DNA from: Terriglobia bacterium
GTDB lineage: Bacteria; Acidobacteriota; Terriglobia; Bryobacterales; Bryobacteraceae
NCBI GenBank assembly: GCA_020073305.1
Contig: JAIQFK010000026.1
Coordinates: forward strand, 40,578 to 104,577
Length of the DNA: 64,000 bases
Direction: 5' to 3'
Shown piece after piece: positions 16,471 through 25,146 of the stretch; position 1 is the first letter of the stretch; each line of letters starts with the position of its first letter. A model generated the notes under the pieces. The model saw only the letters and a list, made by a program, of their open reading frames with translations. It was not told the DNA's origin and searched no databases. A program made the translations under genes and the position numbers.

Positions 16471-18305
16471 TGAGTGATCTGGTAGGTCCGGTCCTGCGAG
16501 TAGACTTTGCCGTTGGCGTTCATTCCGAAAAGGCGGACGTGAAAAACCGCCGGATAATGTTTCGCCATGTTCGCCGGAATCTGAAAAGTGCCTTTTTCAC
16601 CCGTGCCGATCACACGATAACCTTGGAGTTCATCGGCGATCTCACCGGTCCAAAGATACATCACGGAACGTGTGGCGTGGGTCTCGCGCGTCAGCTTCAC
16701 GGCATACGGGGCCGGTGAGCGCAACGAAATCGTATCCGCCGACGGTTGCGCCACCTGGAACGGAACCTTGCTGACTTCAACTTCCTGCATGAGAATGCGC
16801 CGCGACTCGAACTTGTACGATTTCAACATTCCCTGTTTGTGGCCCTCACGCGAGATATGCAACACCCAGTCATGCGACCGGTCCGGGGGCTCGCTGGCGA
16901 AGCGCTCTGTCTTGACGCCCTTGAGCGGGACCGTTTCTCCATTGGCCGGATTGAGCCAGACCACGTCGTAACCATGCCTTTCGAGCAGGACCTCGACGGG
17001 GCCCGCGGGCTTCTCGACGTAAAGAATGTACTCGACGTCTTCGAGCGCAGCCGCGCGCCCGCCATCGACATCGAAGAACGGCTCCAGCTCCCAGTGCCGG
17101 TTGTCGGCGAAGAACTCGAAGAAGATTTTCATTTCGGCGGCGCCGGCTTCGTCCACTCCCGCCGCGCACACGTAATCGCCGTCCATGGCGGCGTTCCAAA
17201 GCCGGTGCCGGAACGTGTCTCGGTCGGCAGCCGCCTTCCCGGCAAAGGCCATATTGACGAACGGCGCGGAATAAAGCTGGTGCTCGATCGCTCCCACTTC
17301 GTCCGCGGCGGATTCGTGAGTGACGTAGTCCATCCAGCCGTCCTCCAGCAAGGACGCCGACGTGGCACGCGTGCCGGTTGAGCGAAGATGCTGATAGGGA
17401 TCTTCGTTCTTCAGCAGCAGCCCGATCTCCTTGAGCAAGTCGCGGCCATCCTCATAATCTTCGAAATTCTCCACGCCGCCCCATGTGATGTTCATGCCCG
17501 CGTATCGGGCAATCAGGTAGCGCACGTAGCGCGCCCGCTGCTCCCAGTCGGGAAACCGTTTACGCAATTGATTCGCGCCGCCCGCGAGCGCCAGGTCCAC
17601 GGTGATTCCCTTCTGGTTGATGTAGCGAATACGCTCGTCGAGTTGGCGGAAGTAGCCAGGATCGGGAGCATCCGGGGTGGGAAAGGCCTTGGCGGCGTCT
17701 TCACCCGCGCCGAGCGCGTTGCCGCGAATGTGAGTGAATTTCTGCCCGGCCCGGGCGTCCACGAACTGGTGGAAGGCGCTTTCATCCGTCTGCGCGAGGC
17801 GCATCAGGGTGTCGCCCATCCACAGGTGGGGCGTGTTGCCGGTGCCTCCGGTATAGGCGAAATGATGAACGTTGGCAACGCGCACGAAACCTGGCGACTC
17901 CGACTCGATGGCGGAGAACTGGCCGATCTTGCCGTTGAAACTCTCGATGTTGCTGGTTACACGGTAATCCCAATCGCCGCCTTCAGTGGGGGTAAAGCGG
18001 ATCACCATGCGCTGGCCCCCGTCCCAATAGGCGGGCAGGAGAAACGTTCGATGCCGCGGCGACCGGAACTCAGCCCTCAGTTCGACGGACCGATATGGAT
18101 TCGCGTGCGCCGCGAAGTCCGCCTGGCTTAGCTCGAAAACGATCTCGCAGGGCGAGAAAGCCGGGGTCGAGGGGCACACGGTTTGTGCTTTTGCTGCGCA
18201 CGCCAGTAAAAATGAAGCCGCGAACAAACACGAATGAATGCGAATAAAACTCGGGTATTGGATTCGCGTGTATTCGCGTGCATTCGCGGCCCAATCAACA
18301 CCCAT
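16467..18305 (-). CDS. Secreted DUF5060/DUF4038 (apiosidase-like) glycosidase
   Basis: The 612-residue protein has an N-terminal DUF5060-type sandwich ('VELRAEFRSPRHRTFLLPAYWDGG', 'VIRFTPTEGGDWDYRV'). A DUF4038-like TIM barrel follows ('PHLWMGDTLMRLAQTDESAFHQFVDAR', 'NITWGGVENFEDYEDGRDLLKEIG'), then a C-terminal beta region. Such enzymes cleave side-chain sugars of plant cell walls. The first 30 or so residues ('NAREYTRIQYPSFIRIH') are encoded by an intergenic period-10 repeat, and the true hydrophobic signal segment is 'CLFAASFLLACAAKAQ'. The start is therefore uncertain: the ATG at 18305 is the only good upstream codon. Confidence 0.8.
   Translation of the reverse strand: MGVDWAANAREYTRIQYPSFIRIHSCLFAASFLLACAAKAQTVCPSTPAFSPCEIVFELSQADFAAHANPYRSVELRAEFRSPRHRTFLLPAYWDGGQRMVIRFTPTEGGDWDYRVTSNIESFNGKIGQFSAIESESPGFVRVANVHHFAYTGGTGNTPHLWMGDTLMRLAQTDESAFHQFVDARAGQKFTHIRGNALGAGEDAAKAFPTPDAPDPGYFRQLDERIRYINQKGITVDLALAGGANQLRKRFPDWEQRARYVRYLIARYAGMNITWGGVENFEDYEDGRDLLKEIGLLLKNEDPYQHLRSTGTRATSASLLEDGWMDYVTHESAADEVGAIEHQLYSAPFVNMAFAGKAAADRDTFRHRLWNAAMDGDYVCAAGVDEAGAAEMKIFFEFFADNRHWELEPFFDVDGGRAAALEDVEYILYVEKPAGPVEVLLERHGYDVVWLNPANGETVPLKGVKTERFASEPPDRSHDWVLHISREGHKQGMLKSYKFESRRILMQEVEVSKVPFQVAQPSADTISLRSPAPYAVKLTRETHATRSVMYLWTGEIADELQGYRVIGTGEKGTFQIPANMAKHYPAVFHVRLFGMNANGKVYSQDRTYQITQ
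18216..18293. repeat. Period-10 inverted repeat
   Basis: The right arm (about 18259-18293) repeats the word TNNATTCGCG three times. The left arm (about 18216-18250) carries the reverse complement of the same words (CGCGAAC, CACGAATGAATGCGAAT). Together they could fold into an imperfect hairpin of about 30 bp. The element lies across the N-terminal codons of the glycosidase and just upstream of hemH. Confidence 0.75.
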
Positions 18306-18336
18306 CCTAATAGTGTAAACTCAACCCTTTCGGCCT

Positions 18337-19344
18337 ATGGCGCAAAAGAAGATCGGTGTGGTGCTGTTTCAGCTCGGTGGACCGGACTCGCTCGATGCGA
18401 TCGAGCCGTTTCTTTACAACCTTTTCTGTGATCCGGATATCATCGACTTTCCCTTCGCCAGGATTGCGCGACAGCCGCTCGCCAAGCTCATTTCAATGAG
18501 CCGCGCCCGGCACGTGGCACACCATTACGCCGAAATCGGGGGAAGATCGCCGATTCGCGAATTCACGCGGCGCCAGGCGGAAGCGCTCGAGTTGGAGCTG
18601 CGCCGCGAATTCGACGCGCGGGTGGTGGTGGCGATGCGCTACTGGCATCCGTTCACCGAGGAAGCTATTGAAGAGCTGGCAGCCCACGCACCCGAAACCG
18701 TCGTCCTGCTGCCGTTGTACCCGCAGTACTCCAAAACCACCACCGGCAGCAGCATCAACGAATGGCGCCGGCGCTTCCAACCCAACGGATGGAATCCTTG
18801 CGTGCACGTTCTTGCGGAGTTCTACCAGGAAGCGGCGTATCTCGACGCGGTAACCGCTGCCATCGACGCGTCGCTTAGTGATTTCGAGAATCCGGCGGAG
18901 GTCGACATGGTTTTCAGCGCGCACAGCGTCCCGACCGCCGTTATTGACCACGGGGACCCGTATCAGCGGCAGATCGAGCGCACGGTCGAACTGGTTTGGG
19001 GGCGCGGCCACTGGCCGGCGCGCCGCCACCTCTGTTATCAAAGCAAGGTCGGCGCCTCGAAATGGCTGCGCCCTTCAATGCATGAGACCCTGAAGAGCCT
19101 CGCCGCGGCGGGATCCCGGAACGTCCTGGTGGTGCCGATTTCTTTCGTGTCAGATCACGTCGAGACGCTTTACGAGATCGATATCGAACATCGCGAGCAG
19201 GCACGCAGCCTCGGCATTGAGAATTACCGCATGATGCCCGGTCTGAACACTGCGCCTGAGTTCATCGCGGCGCTGGCGGGGCTGGTACGAAGGCGGGTTG
19301 GAGCGCCGCAACTTCTTTCCACCGCAGCGGGAGGCCTCCCGTAG
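18337..19344 (+). CDS. hemH: Ferrochelatase
   Basis: The 335-residue protein matches HemH: 'IGVVLFQLGGPDSLDAIEPFLYNLFCDPDII', 'PLYPQYSKTTTGSS', and the signature 'VFSAHSVPTAVIDHGDPY' with the catalytic histidine. It inserts iron into the porphyrin (protoporphyrin IX or coproporphyrin III) at the membrane or in the cytosol. It is divergent from the glycosidase gene and shares a 31-bp intergenic region with it. hemL lies about 1.6 kb downstream. Confidence 0.95.
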   Translation: MAQKKIGVVLFQLGGPDSLDAIEPFLYNLFCDPDIIDFPFARIARQPLAKLISMSRARHVAHHYAEIGGRSPIREFTRRQAEALELELRREFDARVVVAMRYWHPFTEEAIEELAAHAPETVVLLPLYPQYSKTTTGSSINEWRRRFQPNGWNPCVHVLAEFYQEAAYLDAVTAAIDASLSDFENPAEVDMVFSAHSVPTAVIDHGDPYQRQIERTVELVWGRGHWPARRHLCYQSKVGASKWLRPSMHETLKSLAAAGSRNVLVVPISFVSDHVETLYEIDIEHREQARSLGIENYRMMPGLNTAPEFIAALAGLVRRRVGAPQLLSTAAGGLP

Positions 19345-19392
19345 CCGTCGCGGCAAGACAAGAACGCAGCGTTTCCGCGCAAGTATAATCGA

Positions 19393-19818
19393 ATGGTGAA
19401 ACGATTCCGGGCCTTATTGGCCATGATTCTCGTATTGGGCGCGATGACTGCGTGCAAGCGCGGCGCCGGCAGCCAGGAAGAAGCCATCCGGCAAGGCGTG
19501 ATCGACTACCTCTCCAAGCGTTCCAACCTGAATATGTCCGGAATGAACGTGGTGGTCACTTCGGTGATCTTCAGGCAGGACGAAGCCGACGCCGTGGTTG
19601 CCATTACGGCCAAGGGAGGCGCCGCGGGACAGGGGATGTCGATGCGGTATACGCTCGAGCGCCACGGCGAACAATGGGTGGTGAAGAACAAAGCCGAAGC
19701 CGGGGGGAGCCCGCATAGCGCCGGCGGCGCAAACCCGCACGGCGGAGCCGCGCCCGAGATGGGAGGAGCCTTGCCGCCGGGACATCCATCCGTCGACAGC
19801 ACAAAACCCAAGCCATGA
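19393..19818 (+). CDS. Small lipoprotein of unknown function
   Basis: The 141-residue protein has a lipoprotein signal with lipobox LGAMTAC (cysteine at about residue 21). The compact domain that follows ('QGVIDYLSKRSNLNMSGMNVVVTSVIFRQDEADAVVAITAKGG' region) resembles cystatin/NTF2-like small beta folds. The Gly/His/Pro-rich tail is low-complexity. The stop overlaps the start of the next gene (ATGA), so it is translationally coupled to the reductase-like protein. Function unknown. Confidence 0.82.
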   Translation: MVKRFRALLAMILVLGAMTACKRGAGSQEEAIRQGVIDYLSKRSNLNMSGMNVVVTSVIFRQDEADAVVAITAKGGAAGQGMSMRYTLERHGEQWVVKNKAEAGGSPHSAGGANPHGGAAPEMGGALPPGHPSVDSTKPKP

Positions 19819-20990
19819 AACGTGTCGCCATCTTAGGCGGTGGACCGGCGGGCGCGTTTGCCGCCGAACAACTGAGCGCGGCCGGTCTCGAGACGGTCGT
19901 CTTTGACGAAAAACTCGCGTGGGAGAAGCCGTGCGGCGGCGGTCTTACGTACAAGGCGTATCATCAATATCCCTTCCTGATCAACAACAGCACGCCGAAG
20001 AAGCTGATCGAAGAGACCGTGCTGGCTGCGCCCCGGGCCGGAGCCGTAACTTTGCAGTTGCGCAATCCCATCCTGATTTATTCACGCTTCGATCTGAATC
20101 GAATGCTGCTCGAGCGCGCCGAGCGCGCCGGCGCACGAATTGAGAAGGCCCGCGTGACCGAGATGACGCGGGCCGGAGGCGGCTGGCAGCTCAAAACAAA
20201 ATCCGGCGCTCTGGATGCCGACTTCTGCATCGTAGCTACGGGCGCGCGCAATCCGCTGCGTCAGGTGGGCACCGAGTTGGGTCCGCGAGACACCATGGCC
20301 GCCCTGGGTTACTATGTGCCCGGCGAAAGTGAGCGGATCGATATTCAGTTCCTGCCGGAGCTGGAGGGCTATATTTGGGTCTTTCCCCGCTGCGGCCATC
20401 TCTCGGTGGGCATCTGCGGCAAGGGCGTGCCTGCCGGTGTACTGCGCAAGTGGCTGGAAGATTACATGGTGGAAAAGGGCATGTCCTGGAAGAACGCCTC
20501 GTTCTACAGTCACGTGCTTCCCTCGCTCGAAACGCCTTCCTGGAAACGAAACCGCGTGGCGGGCGATGGGTGGATGGCAGTGGGCGACGCCGCCGGCCTC
20601 GTGGATCCCATCACCGGCGAAGGCCTTTACTATGCGATCCGATCCGCGGACCTGGCGGCCAAGGCCCTGCTTTCGGAAATCACCGGTCTCGCCGGCCAGG
20701 CCTATCGCCGCATGCTGCGGCGCGATTTTACCGCGGATCTCGAATTCGGCTCACGGCTGGCCAAGCGCATCTTCTTCGGGCGGTTCCTGTTCGGAAGCGT
20801 GCCGGCGCGTATGGTGCAATTCACGCGCAGCAGCCCGAAGTTTGCGGGAATTGTGCAGGATCTTTTCGCGGGAACTCAGCCTTACCTCGGCTTGAAGCAC
20901 CGTCTGATGGAAAATCTGAACGGCAGCCTGCTCGAAATCGCCATGAACGTGAGCCTGCATCGGCTCGTGCCGGGCCGGGTCCGCGCATGA
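19815..20990 (+). CDS. Geranylgeranyl-reductase-family FAD oxidoreductase
   Basis: The 391-residue protein begins with the FAD motif '[17 protein letters not shown]' and has the family's '[20 protein letters not shown]' (compare KPCGG in ChlP/GGR) and '[21 protein letters not shown]'. Family members reduce isoprenoid double bonds or oxidise aromatic substrates. It is sandwiched by ATGA overlaps between a lipoprotein and hemL. That placement suggests a role with tetrapyrroles or isoprenoid-linked haem, but this is inference. The exact substrate cannot be read from the sequence. Confidence 0.88.
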   Translation: MKRVAILGGGPAGAFAAEQLSAAGLETVVFDEKLAWEKPCGGGLTYKAYHQYPFLINNSTPKKLIEETVLAAPRAGAVTLQLRNPILIYSRFDLNRMLLERAERAGARIEKARVTEMTRAGGGWQLKTKSGALDADFCIVATGARNPLRQVGTELGPRDTMAALGYYVPGESERIDIQFLPELEGYIWVFPRCGHLSVGICGKGVPAGVLRKWLEDYMVEKGMSWKNASFYSHVLPSLETPSWKRNRVAGDGWMAVGDAAGLVDPITGEGLYYAIRSADLAAKALLSEITGLAGQAYRRMLRRDFTADLEFGSRLAKRIFFGRFLFGSVPARMVQFTRSSPKFAGIVQDLFAGTQPYLGLKHRLMENLNGSLLEIAMNVSLHRLVPGRVRA

Positions 20991-22249
20991 CGCGCGCCAA
21001 CTCCGAAAAAATCTTTTCCAAAGCGCAAAAGCTGATCCCAGGTGGCGTCAACTCGCCCGTGCGGGCGTTTCGCAGCGTGGGCGGGTCGCCCCTGTTCATC
21101 GCGCGCGGCGAGGGCTCCCGCATATTTGACGTCGACGGCAATCAGTACATCGATTATGTGGGCTCCTGGGGACCGCTGCTGCTCGGTCACCGGCATCCGG
21201 CGATCATCGAGGCTTTGCGGGAGACGCTTGAGACCGGAACCAGTTTCGGCGCGCCCACCACCCGCGAAGTCGAGATGGCCGAGGCCATTTCGAGCGCCGT
21301 GCCTTCCATCGAAATGGTGCGCCTGGTGAACTCGGGCACAGAAGCGACCATGTCCGCCCTCCGTGTGGCGCGCGGTTTCACCGGGCGTGACCTCATTGTG
21401 AAGTTCGAAGGCTGCTATCACGGGCACGTGGATTCCTTGCTGGTGAAGGCTGGCTCCGGCGTGGCGACCCTTGGGCTGCCAGACTCGCCCGGCGTTCCCA
21501 AGAGCTTTAGCGACACCACCCTCGCGCTGCCGTTCAACTCCACGGATGCGCTCGAACAGGCTTTTCGCCAGCGCGGCGATCAGATCGCCGCCGTGATTGT
21601 CGAACCGGTGGTGGGCAACATGGGCTGCGTGCCGCCCGCGCCCGGCTTTCTCCAGATGCTGCGCGACATTACCGCCCGCCACGGATCGCTGCTGATCCTC
21701 GATGAAGTGATGACCGGTTTCCGCGTCGCCTTCGGCGGTGCGCAACAGCTCTACGGAATACGCCCGGACCTGACGACGCTGGGAAAGGTGATCGGCGGCG
21801 GCCTTCCCATCGGCGCCTACGGCGGGCGTGCGGACATCATGAACCGCGTGGCGCCGGCCGGACCGATCTACCAGGCGGGCACCCTTTCCGGCAACCCGCT
21901 GGCGGTTGCCGCCGGGCTCGCCATGCTGCTTTATCTCAAATCACATCCACAGATCTACGCGCAGCTCGAAGCCCGGTCCGCCGCCCTTTGCGCAGCAGCG
22001 CCGCGTGGGACCACGGTGAATCGCGTCGGATCAATGTTCACCATTTTCTTCACCGATCAGCCAGTGACGGATTGGGAATCCGCGAAGAAATCCGACACGG
22101 CGCGATTCGCGGACTTCCACCGGACCATGCTGGACGCTGGAATCTACCTTCCGCCTTCGCAGTTCGAGGCCGCGTTCGTTTCCGCCGCACACTCCGAGGA
22201 AGACATCCGCACCACCGCCCGGTGCTTCCAGGGATTCTCAGCAAGTTAA
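20987..22249 (+). CDS. hemL: Glutamate-1-semialdehyde 2,1-aminomutase
   Basis: The 420-residue PLP enzyme starts at ATG 20987. A longer in-frame opening exists but reads through the preceding gene in another frame and is not protein-like. Motifs: '[17 protein letters not shown]', '[20 protein letters not shown]', '[11 protein letters not shown]' and the PLP lysine Lys267 in '[16 protein letters not shown]'. It makes 5-aminolevulinate in the C5 pathway of tetrapyrrole synthesis. The start overlaps the upstream stop by four bases. Confidence 0.96.
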   Translation: MTRANSEKIFSKAQKLIPGGVNSPVRAFRSVGGSPLFIARGEGSRIFDVDGNQYIDYVGSWGPLLLGHRHPAIIEALRETLETGTSFGAPTTREVEMAEAISSAVPSIEMVRLVNSGTEATMSALRVARGFTGRDLIVKFEGCYHGHVDSLLVKAGSGVATLGLPDSPGVPKSFSDTTLALPFNSTDALEQAFRQRGDQIAAVIVEPVVGNMGCVPPAPGFLQMLRDITARHGSLLILDEVMTGFRVAFGGAQQLYGIRPDLTTLGKVIGGGLPIGAYGGRADIMNRVAPAGPIYQAGTLSGNPLAVAAGLAMLLYLKSHPQIYAQLEARSAALCAAAPRGTTVNRVGSMFTIFFTDQPVTDWESAKKSDTARFADFHRTMLDAGIYLPPSQFEAAFVSAAHSEEDIRTTARCFQGFSAS

Positions 22250-22297
22250 CCAAAGAATACTGGCCCTGCTTCAGCGCCGCAAGAAACAATAGGAGGC

Positions 22298-22606
22298 ATG
22301 TGGTTTCTGAAGCAGCGGCCGTCCATCAGCGTTTTTGTCTTCCTGCAAGTACTCGACATTCTCACCACCCTGATTGGACTGCGGCTGGGCGCCGGTGAGG
22401 CCAGCGCTTTTATCGGCAGTTTGATGCATCTCGGGGTCGTCCCCGCGCTGATGATCTCCAAAATAATCGCGGTACTCCTTATGCTGCTGGCTCTCAAACG
22501 AGGGCGGCCACGGATTGTAGTAATGGCAAATCTCTGGTTTGCGGGAGTCGTAACCTGGAACCTGGCGCTGATCTTTTCGCAGGCGTGGCGAAACGGGGTC
22601 GCGTAG
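22298..22606 (+). CDS. Small multispanning membrane protein (DUF5658-like)
   Basis: The 102-residue, strongly hydrophobic protein has three or four transmembrane segments ('VFVFLQVLDILTTLIGLRLG', 'VVPALMISKIIAVLLMLLAL', 'VVTWNLALIFSQ'). The 'LQVLDILTT' motif is typical of DUF5658-type proteins. A GGAGG box lies very close to the ATG (one base), so initiation may be weak. The stop codon abuts the convergent larE end. Function unknown. Confidence 0.7.
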   Translation: MWFLKQRPSISVFVFLQVLDILTTLIGLRLGAGEASAFIGSLMHLGVVPALMISKIIAVLLMLLALKRGRPRIVVMANLWFAGVVTWNLALIFSQAWRNGVA

Positions 22607-23449
22607 CTACTTCAAATTCAAGACTTCGTTGAGCGAACCCTGCCGGTAGCCCTCGAGATCCAGCGTCACGTACTTGAATCCAAGTTTCTTGAAAATCTGC
22701 GTGAAGTGGGCCGCCATCTCCGGCGTGAGCGCCTGCGCAAGCTCGTCTTTCGCGATCTCCAGCCGCACCAGCTCTCCGTGAAACCGGACGCGGAACTGCC
22801 GGAATCCGAGAGCTTTGATCTCCTCTTCACCCTGCTCCACGGTCTTGATGTTCTCGATCGTGACCGGCGTGCCGTATGGAATGCGTGAACTCAAGCACGC
22901 CGCCGCCGGACGGTCCCAGGTGGGCAGCCCCGCCATGCGCGACAACTCGCGGATTTCGGCCTTGCTTAAGCCGGCGTCCGCCAGCGGCGATTTCACTTGA
23001 TGGATCTTGGCCGCATTTTGCCCGGGCCGGTAGTCCCCCAGGTCGTCCTGATTCACCCCGTAGATGATGTTGGGGATGCCGCGCGCGCGCCCGACTTCTT
23101 CCAGCTCCGTGAACAACTCATCCTTGCAATGAAAGCAGCGGTTCGGGTCGTTCTTGACGTAATCGGGATTCTCGAACTCGTACGTCTCGATGTACTCGTG
23201 CGCGATCCCGAACTGATGTACGAAGTCTTCGGCGTCGCGCTTGTGGGATTCGGGAATCGAAGCAGAGTCGGCGGTGATCGCGATGGCGTTCGCGCCCAGC
23301 ATCTGCTGCGCGGCCCAGGCCAGATACGCCGAATCGGTCCCGCCCGAATAGGCGACGATCACGCGTCCCATTTCACGCAAGATGGAAAACAGCTTTTCCT
23401 GCTTGGCCGCCAGCGCAGCCGCGTCCGTCACTCCGACCAGAGTGGCCAT
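22607..23449 (-). CDS. larE: LarE, ATP-dependent sulfur transferase
   Basis: The 280-residue PP-loop protein has 'VAYSGGTDSAYLAW' near residue 33, C105-x2-C108 in 'NRCFHCKDE', and 'PAAACLSSRIPYG' with Cys185 at the position of the sacrificial cysteine of Lactiplantibacillus LarE. LarE makes the pincer nickel cofactor of lactate racemase-type enzymes by donating sulfur to a pyridinium ring. No larA, larB or larC is in the window, so its partners must be elsewhere. Family assignment is strong. Confidence 0.93.
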   Translation of the reverse strand: MATLVGVTDAAALAAKQEKLFSILREMGRVIVAYSGGTDSAYLAWAAQQMLGANAIAITADSASIPESHKRDAEDFVHQFGIAHEYIETYEFENPDYVKNDPNRCFHCKDELFTELEEVGRARGIPNIIYGVNQDDLGDYRPGQNAAKIHQVKSPLADAGLSKAEIRELSRMAGLPTWDRPAAACLSSRIPYGTPVTIENIKTVEQGEEEIKALGFRQFRVRFHGELVRLEIAKDELAQALTPEMAAHFTQIFKKLGFKYVTLDLEGYRQGSLNEVLNLK

Positions 23450-23514
23450 AGCCCGATTATAAGCTATGCCGGAGTCCCAGCCCCGCTGTGCTAACCTGAA
23501 GCCGTATCCTCCAT

Positions 23515-24078
23515 ATGGCTTTGACCCGGGAAAAAGCTCAGCTCATGAGCGCGTCGGAAGTAGACCGCACGCTCGTCCGTTTGGCGCATGAAATCCTGGA
23601 AAAAAGCGACGATCTGGACCGCCTGGCATTCGTCGGGATTCGCCGCCGCGGCGTGCCCCTGGCGCAGCGTTTGGCGCACAAGATTGAAGCCCTCGAAAGG
23701 CGCCGGATTCCCGTCGGCATCCTCGATATTAATTTGTACCGGGACGATCTGACCACCGTCGATATCAAACCGGTGGTAAATGCCACCGAGATTCCTTTTC
23801 CAGTGCACGGGAAGGATATCATCCTGATGGATGACGTCCTGTATACGGGGAGAACTATCCGTGCCGCGCTCGATGCGTTGTTCGACCATGGACGCCCGGC
23901 GCGCGTGCATCTGCTGGTACTGATCGACCGCGGCCACCGCGAGCTCCCCATCGAAGCCAAGTTTGTCGGACGCACGGTCCAAACCACCGATGACGAGATT
24001 ATCGAGGTGAAGTTCCAGGAGGTCGACAAGATGGAGAAGGTGCTGCTGGTCGAGAAAGTAGCTACCGGGACCGCCTAG
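23515..24078 (+). CDS. pyrR: PyrR, pyrimidine operon regulator / uracil phosphoribosyltransferase
   Basis: The 187-residue protein has the PRPP loop 'DIILMDDVLYTGRTIRAALDAL' and the PyrR-typical 'VGIRRRGVPLAQRLAHKIE'. PyrR binds pyr mRNA to control attenuation and has uracil phosphoribosyltransferase activity. It heads a pyrR-pyrB-pyrC cluster with a 12-bp gap to pyrB. No PyrR-binding attenuator is recognisable upstream by eye. Confidence 0.94.
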   Translation: MALTREKAQLMSASEVDRTLVRLAHEILEKSDDLDRLAFVGIRRRGVPLAQRLAHKIEALERRRIPVGILDINLYRDDLTTVDIKPVVNATEIPFPVHGKDIILMDDVLYTGRTIRAALDALFDHGRPARVHLLVLIDRGHRELPIEAKFVGRTVQTTDDEIIEVKFQEVDKMEKVLLVEKVATGTA

Positions 24079-24090
24079 CGTAGAGGAGAA

Positions 24091-25026
24091 ATGTCAGTCG
24101 GACTGCTCGGAATCGAAGAACTGACGCGCCCCGAAGTGGAAGCGATTTTGCAGCGGGCTCGTTTCTTCCAGCCGGTGCAGACGCAGCCTTTCAAGAAACT
24201 CGATACGCTGCGCGGCAAGATGATCGTCAACCTGTTTTTCGAAGCTTCCACACGCACCCGCACGAGCTTCGAAATCGCCGCCAAGCGCTTAGGGGCCGAC
24301 ACCGTTTCCATCACCGCTTCCGGCTCGAGCGTCTCCAAAGGCGAATCGCTGGTGGACACGTTGAACACGCTGGCGGCCATGCACCCGGATGCCATCGTGA
24401 TGCGCCATTCCGCTTCCGGCGCGCCACATTTCCTCGCGCGCCATCTGGTGACTCCCATTATCAACGCGGGCGATGGCACGCACGAGCATCCCACCCAGGC
24501 GCTGCTGGATGCGCTCACCATTCTGGATCGCCGGCCGGCGCTCGAGGGTCTGCGCGTCGCCATCATCGGCGATATCGCCCACAGCCGCGTGGCGCGCTCG
24601 AATGTCCACCTGCTCGCGAAATTCGGCGTGGACATCGTTCTGTGCGGTCCGGCCAGTCTTCTACCACCCGAATTGGTCGAGATCGCGCAAGGCGTGAGCC
24701 TGACCACCGATATGAGCGAAGCCATCGCCGGCGCCGACGTGGTGATGATGCTGCGCGTGCAACTGGAACGCCTGCACGATCCGCCGCTGTCTGCGGGCGA
24801 ATACTTCCAGTTTTACGGACTGCGCCTGGAGCACCTGGCGCTGGCCAAGCCGGACGCCATCGTCATGCATCCCGGTCCCATCAATCGCGGTCGCGAGCTA
24901 TCATCCGAGGTGGCCGACTTCCAGCGGTCCGTCATTCTCAACCAAGTGGAAAACGGTGTGGCCGTGCGCATGGCCGTGCTCGAACGCATCGTGGGAGAAC
25001 ATGCCAATGGACGCGCTTCGGCGTAG
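24091..25026 (+). CDS. pyrB: Aspartate carbamoyltransferase catalytic subunit
   Basis: The 311-residue enzyme shows the carbamoyl-phosphate site '[21 protein letters not shown]', '[15 protein letters not shown]' and '[18 protein letters not shown]'. It makes N-carbamoyl-L-aspartate from carbamoyl phosphate and aspartate, the first committed step of pyrimidine synthesis. A purine-rich GAGGAGAA ribosome binding site precedes the ATG. Confidence 0.96.
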   Translation: MSVGLLGIEELTRPEVEAILQRARFFQPVQTQPFKKLDTLRGKMIVNLFFEASTRTRTSFEIAAKRLGADTVSITASGSSVSKGESLVDTLNTLAAMHPDAIVMRHSASGAPHFLARHLVTPIINAGDGTHEHPTQALLDALTILDRRPALEGLRVAIIGDIAHSRVARSNVHLLAKFGVDIVLCGPASLLPPELVEIAQGVSLTTDMSEAIAGADVVMMLRVQLERLHDPPLSAGEYFQFYGLRLEHLALAKPDAIVMHPGPINRGRELSSEVADFQRSVILNQVENGVAVRMAVLERIVGEHANGRASA

Positions 25027-25056
25027 CTTGAGCCTCCTCGCGATATTGCGGCCGAT

Positions 25057-25127
25057 GGGGAGACGGGGTGACTGGGAGACGGGGAGACCCCCCATTCCCC
25101 TTGTCCCCCCTTCTCCCCTATCCCCCC
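25057..25127. repeat. Period-8 G-rich/C-rich inverted repeat between pyrB and pyrC
   Basis: Four G runs (25057-60, 25065-68, 25074-76, 25081-84) in eight-base words of the type GGGGAGAC are followed by a C-rich arm (25088-25127) that ends CCCCATC against the opening GATGGGG. On the plus strand, which is the pyr mRNA, the G runs fit a G-quadruplex pattern; alternatively the two arms pair as a long hairpin. Confidence 0.75.
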
Positions 25128-25146
25128 ATCAGCCGAGATTACCCAC

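Noticed and set aside
20375..20986. N-terminal extension of hemL by about 204 codons
   Set aside because: It is an out-of-frame reading of the GGR-like gene; hemL proper starts at the ATGA overlap with a normal N-terminus.
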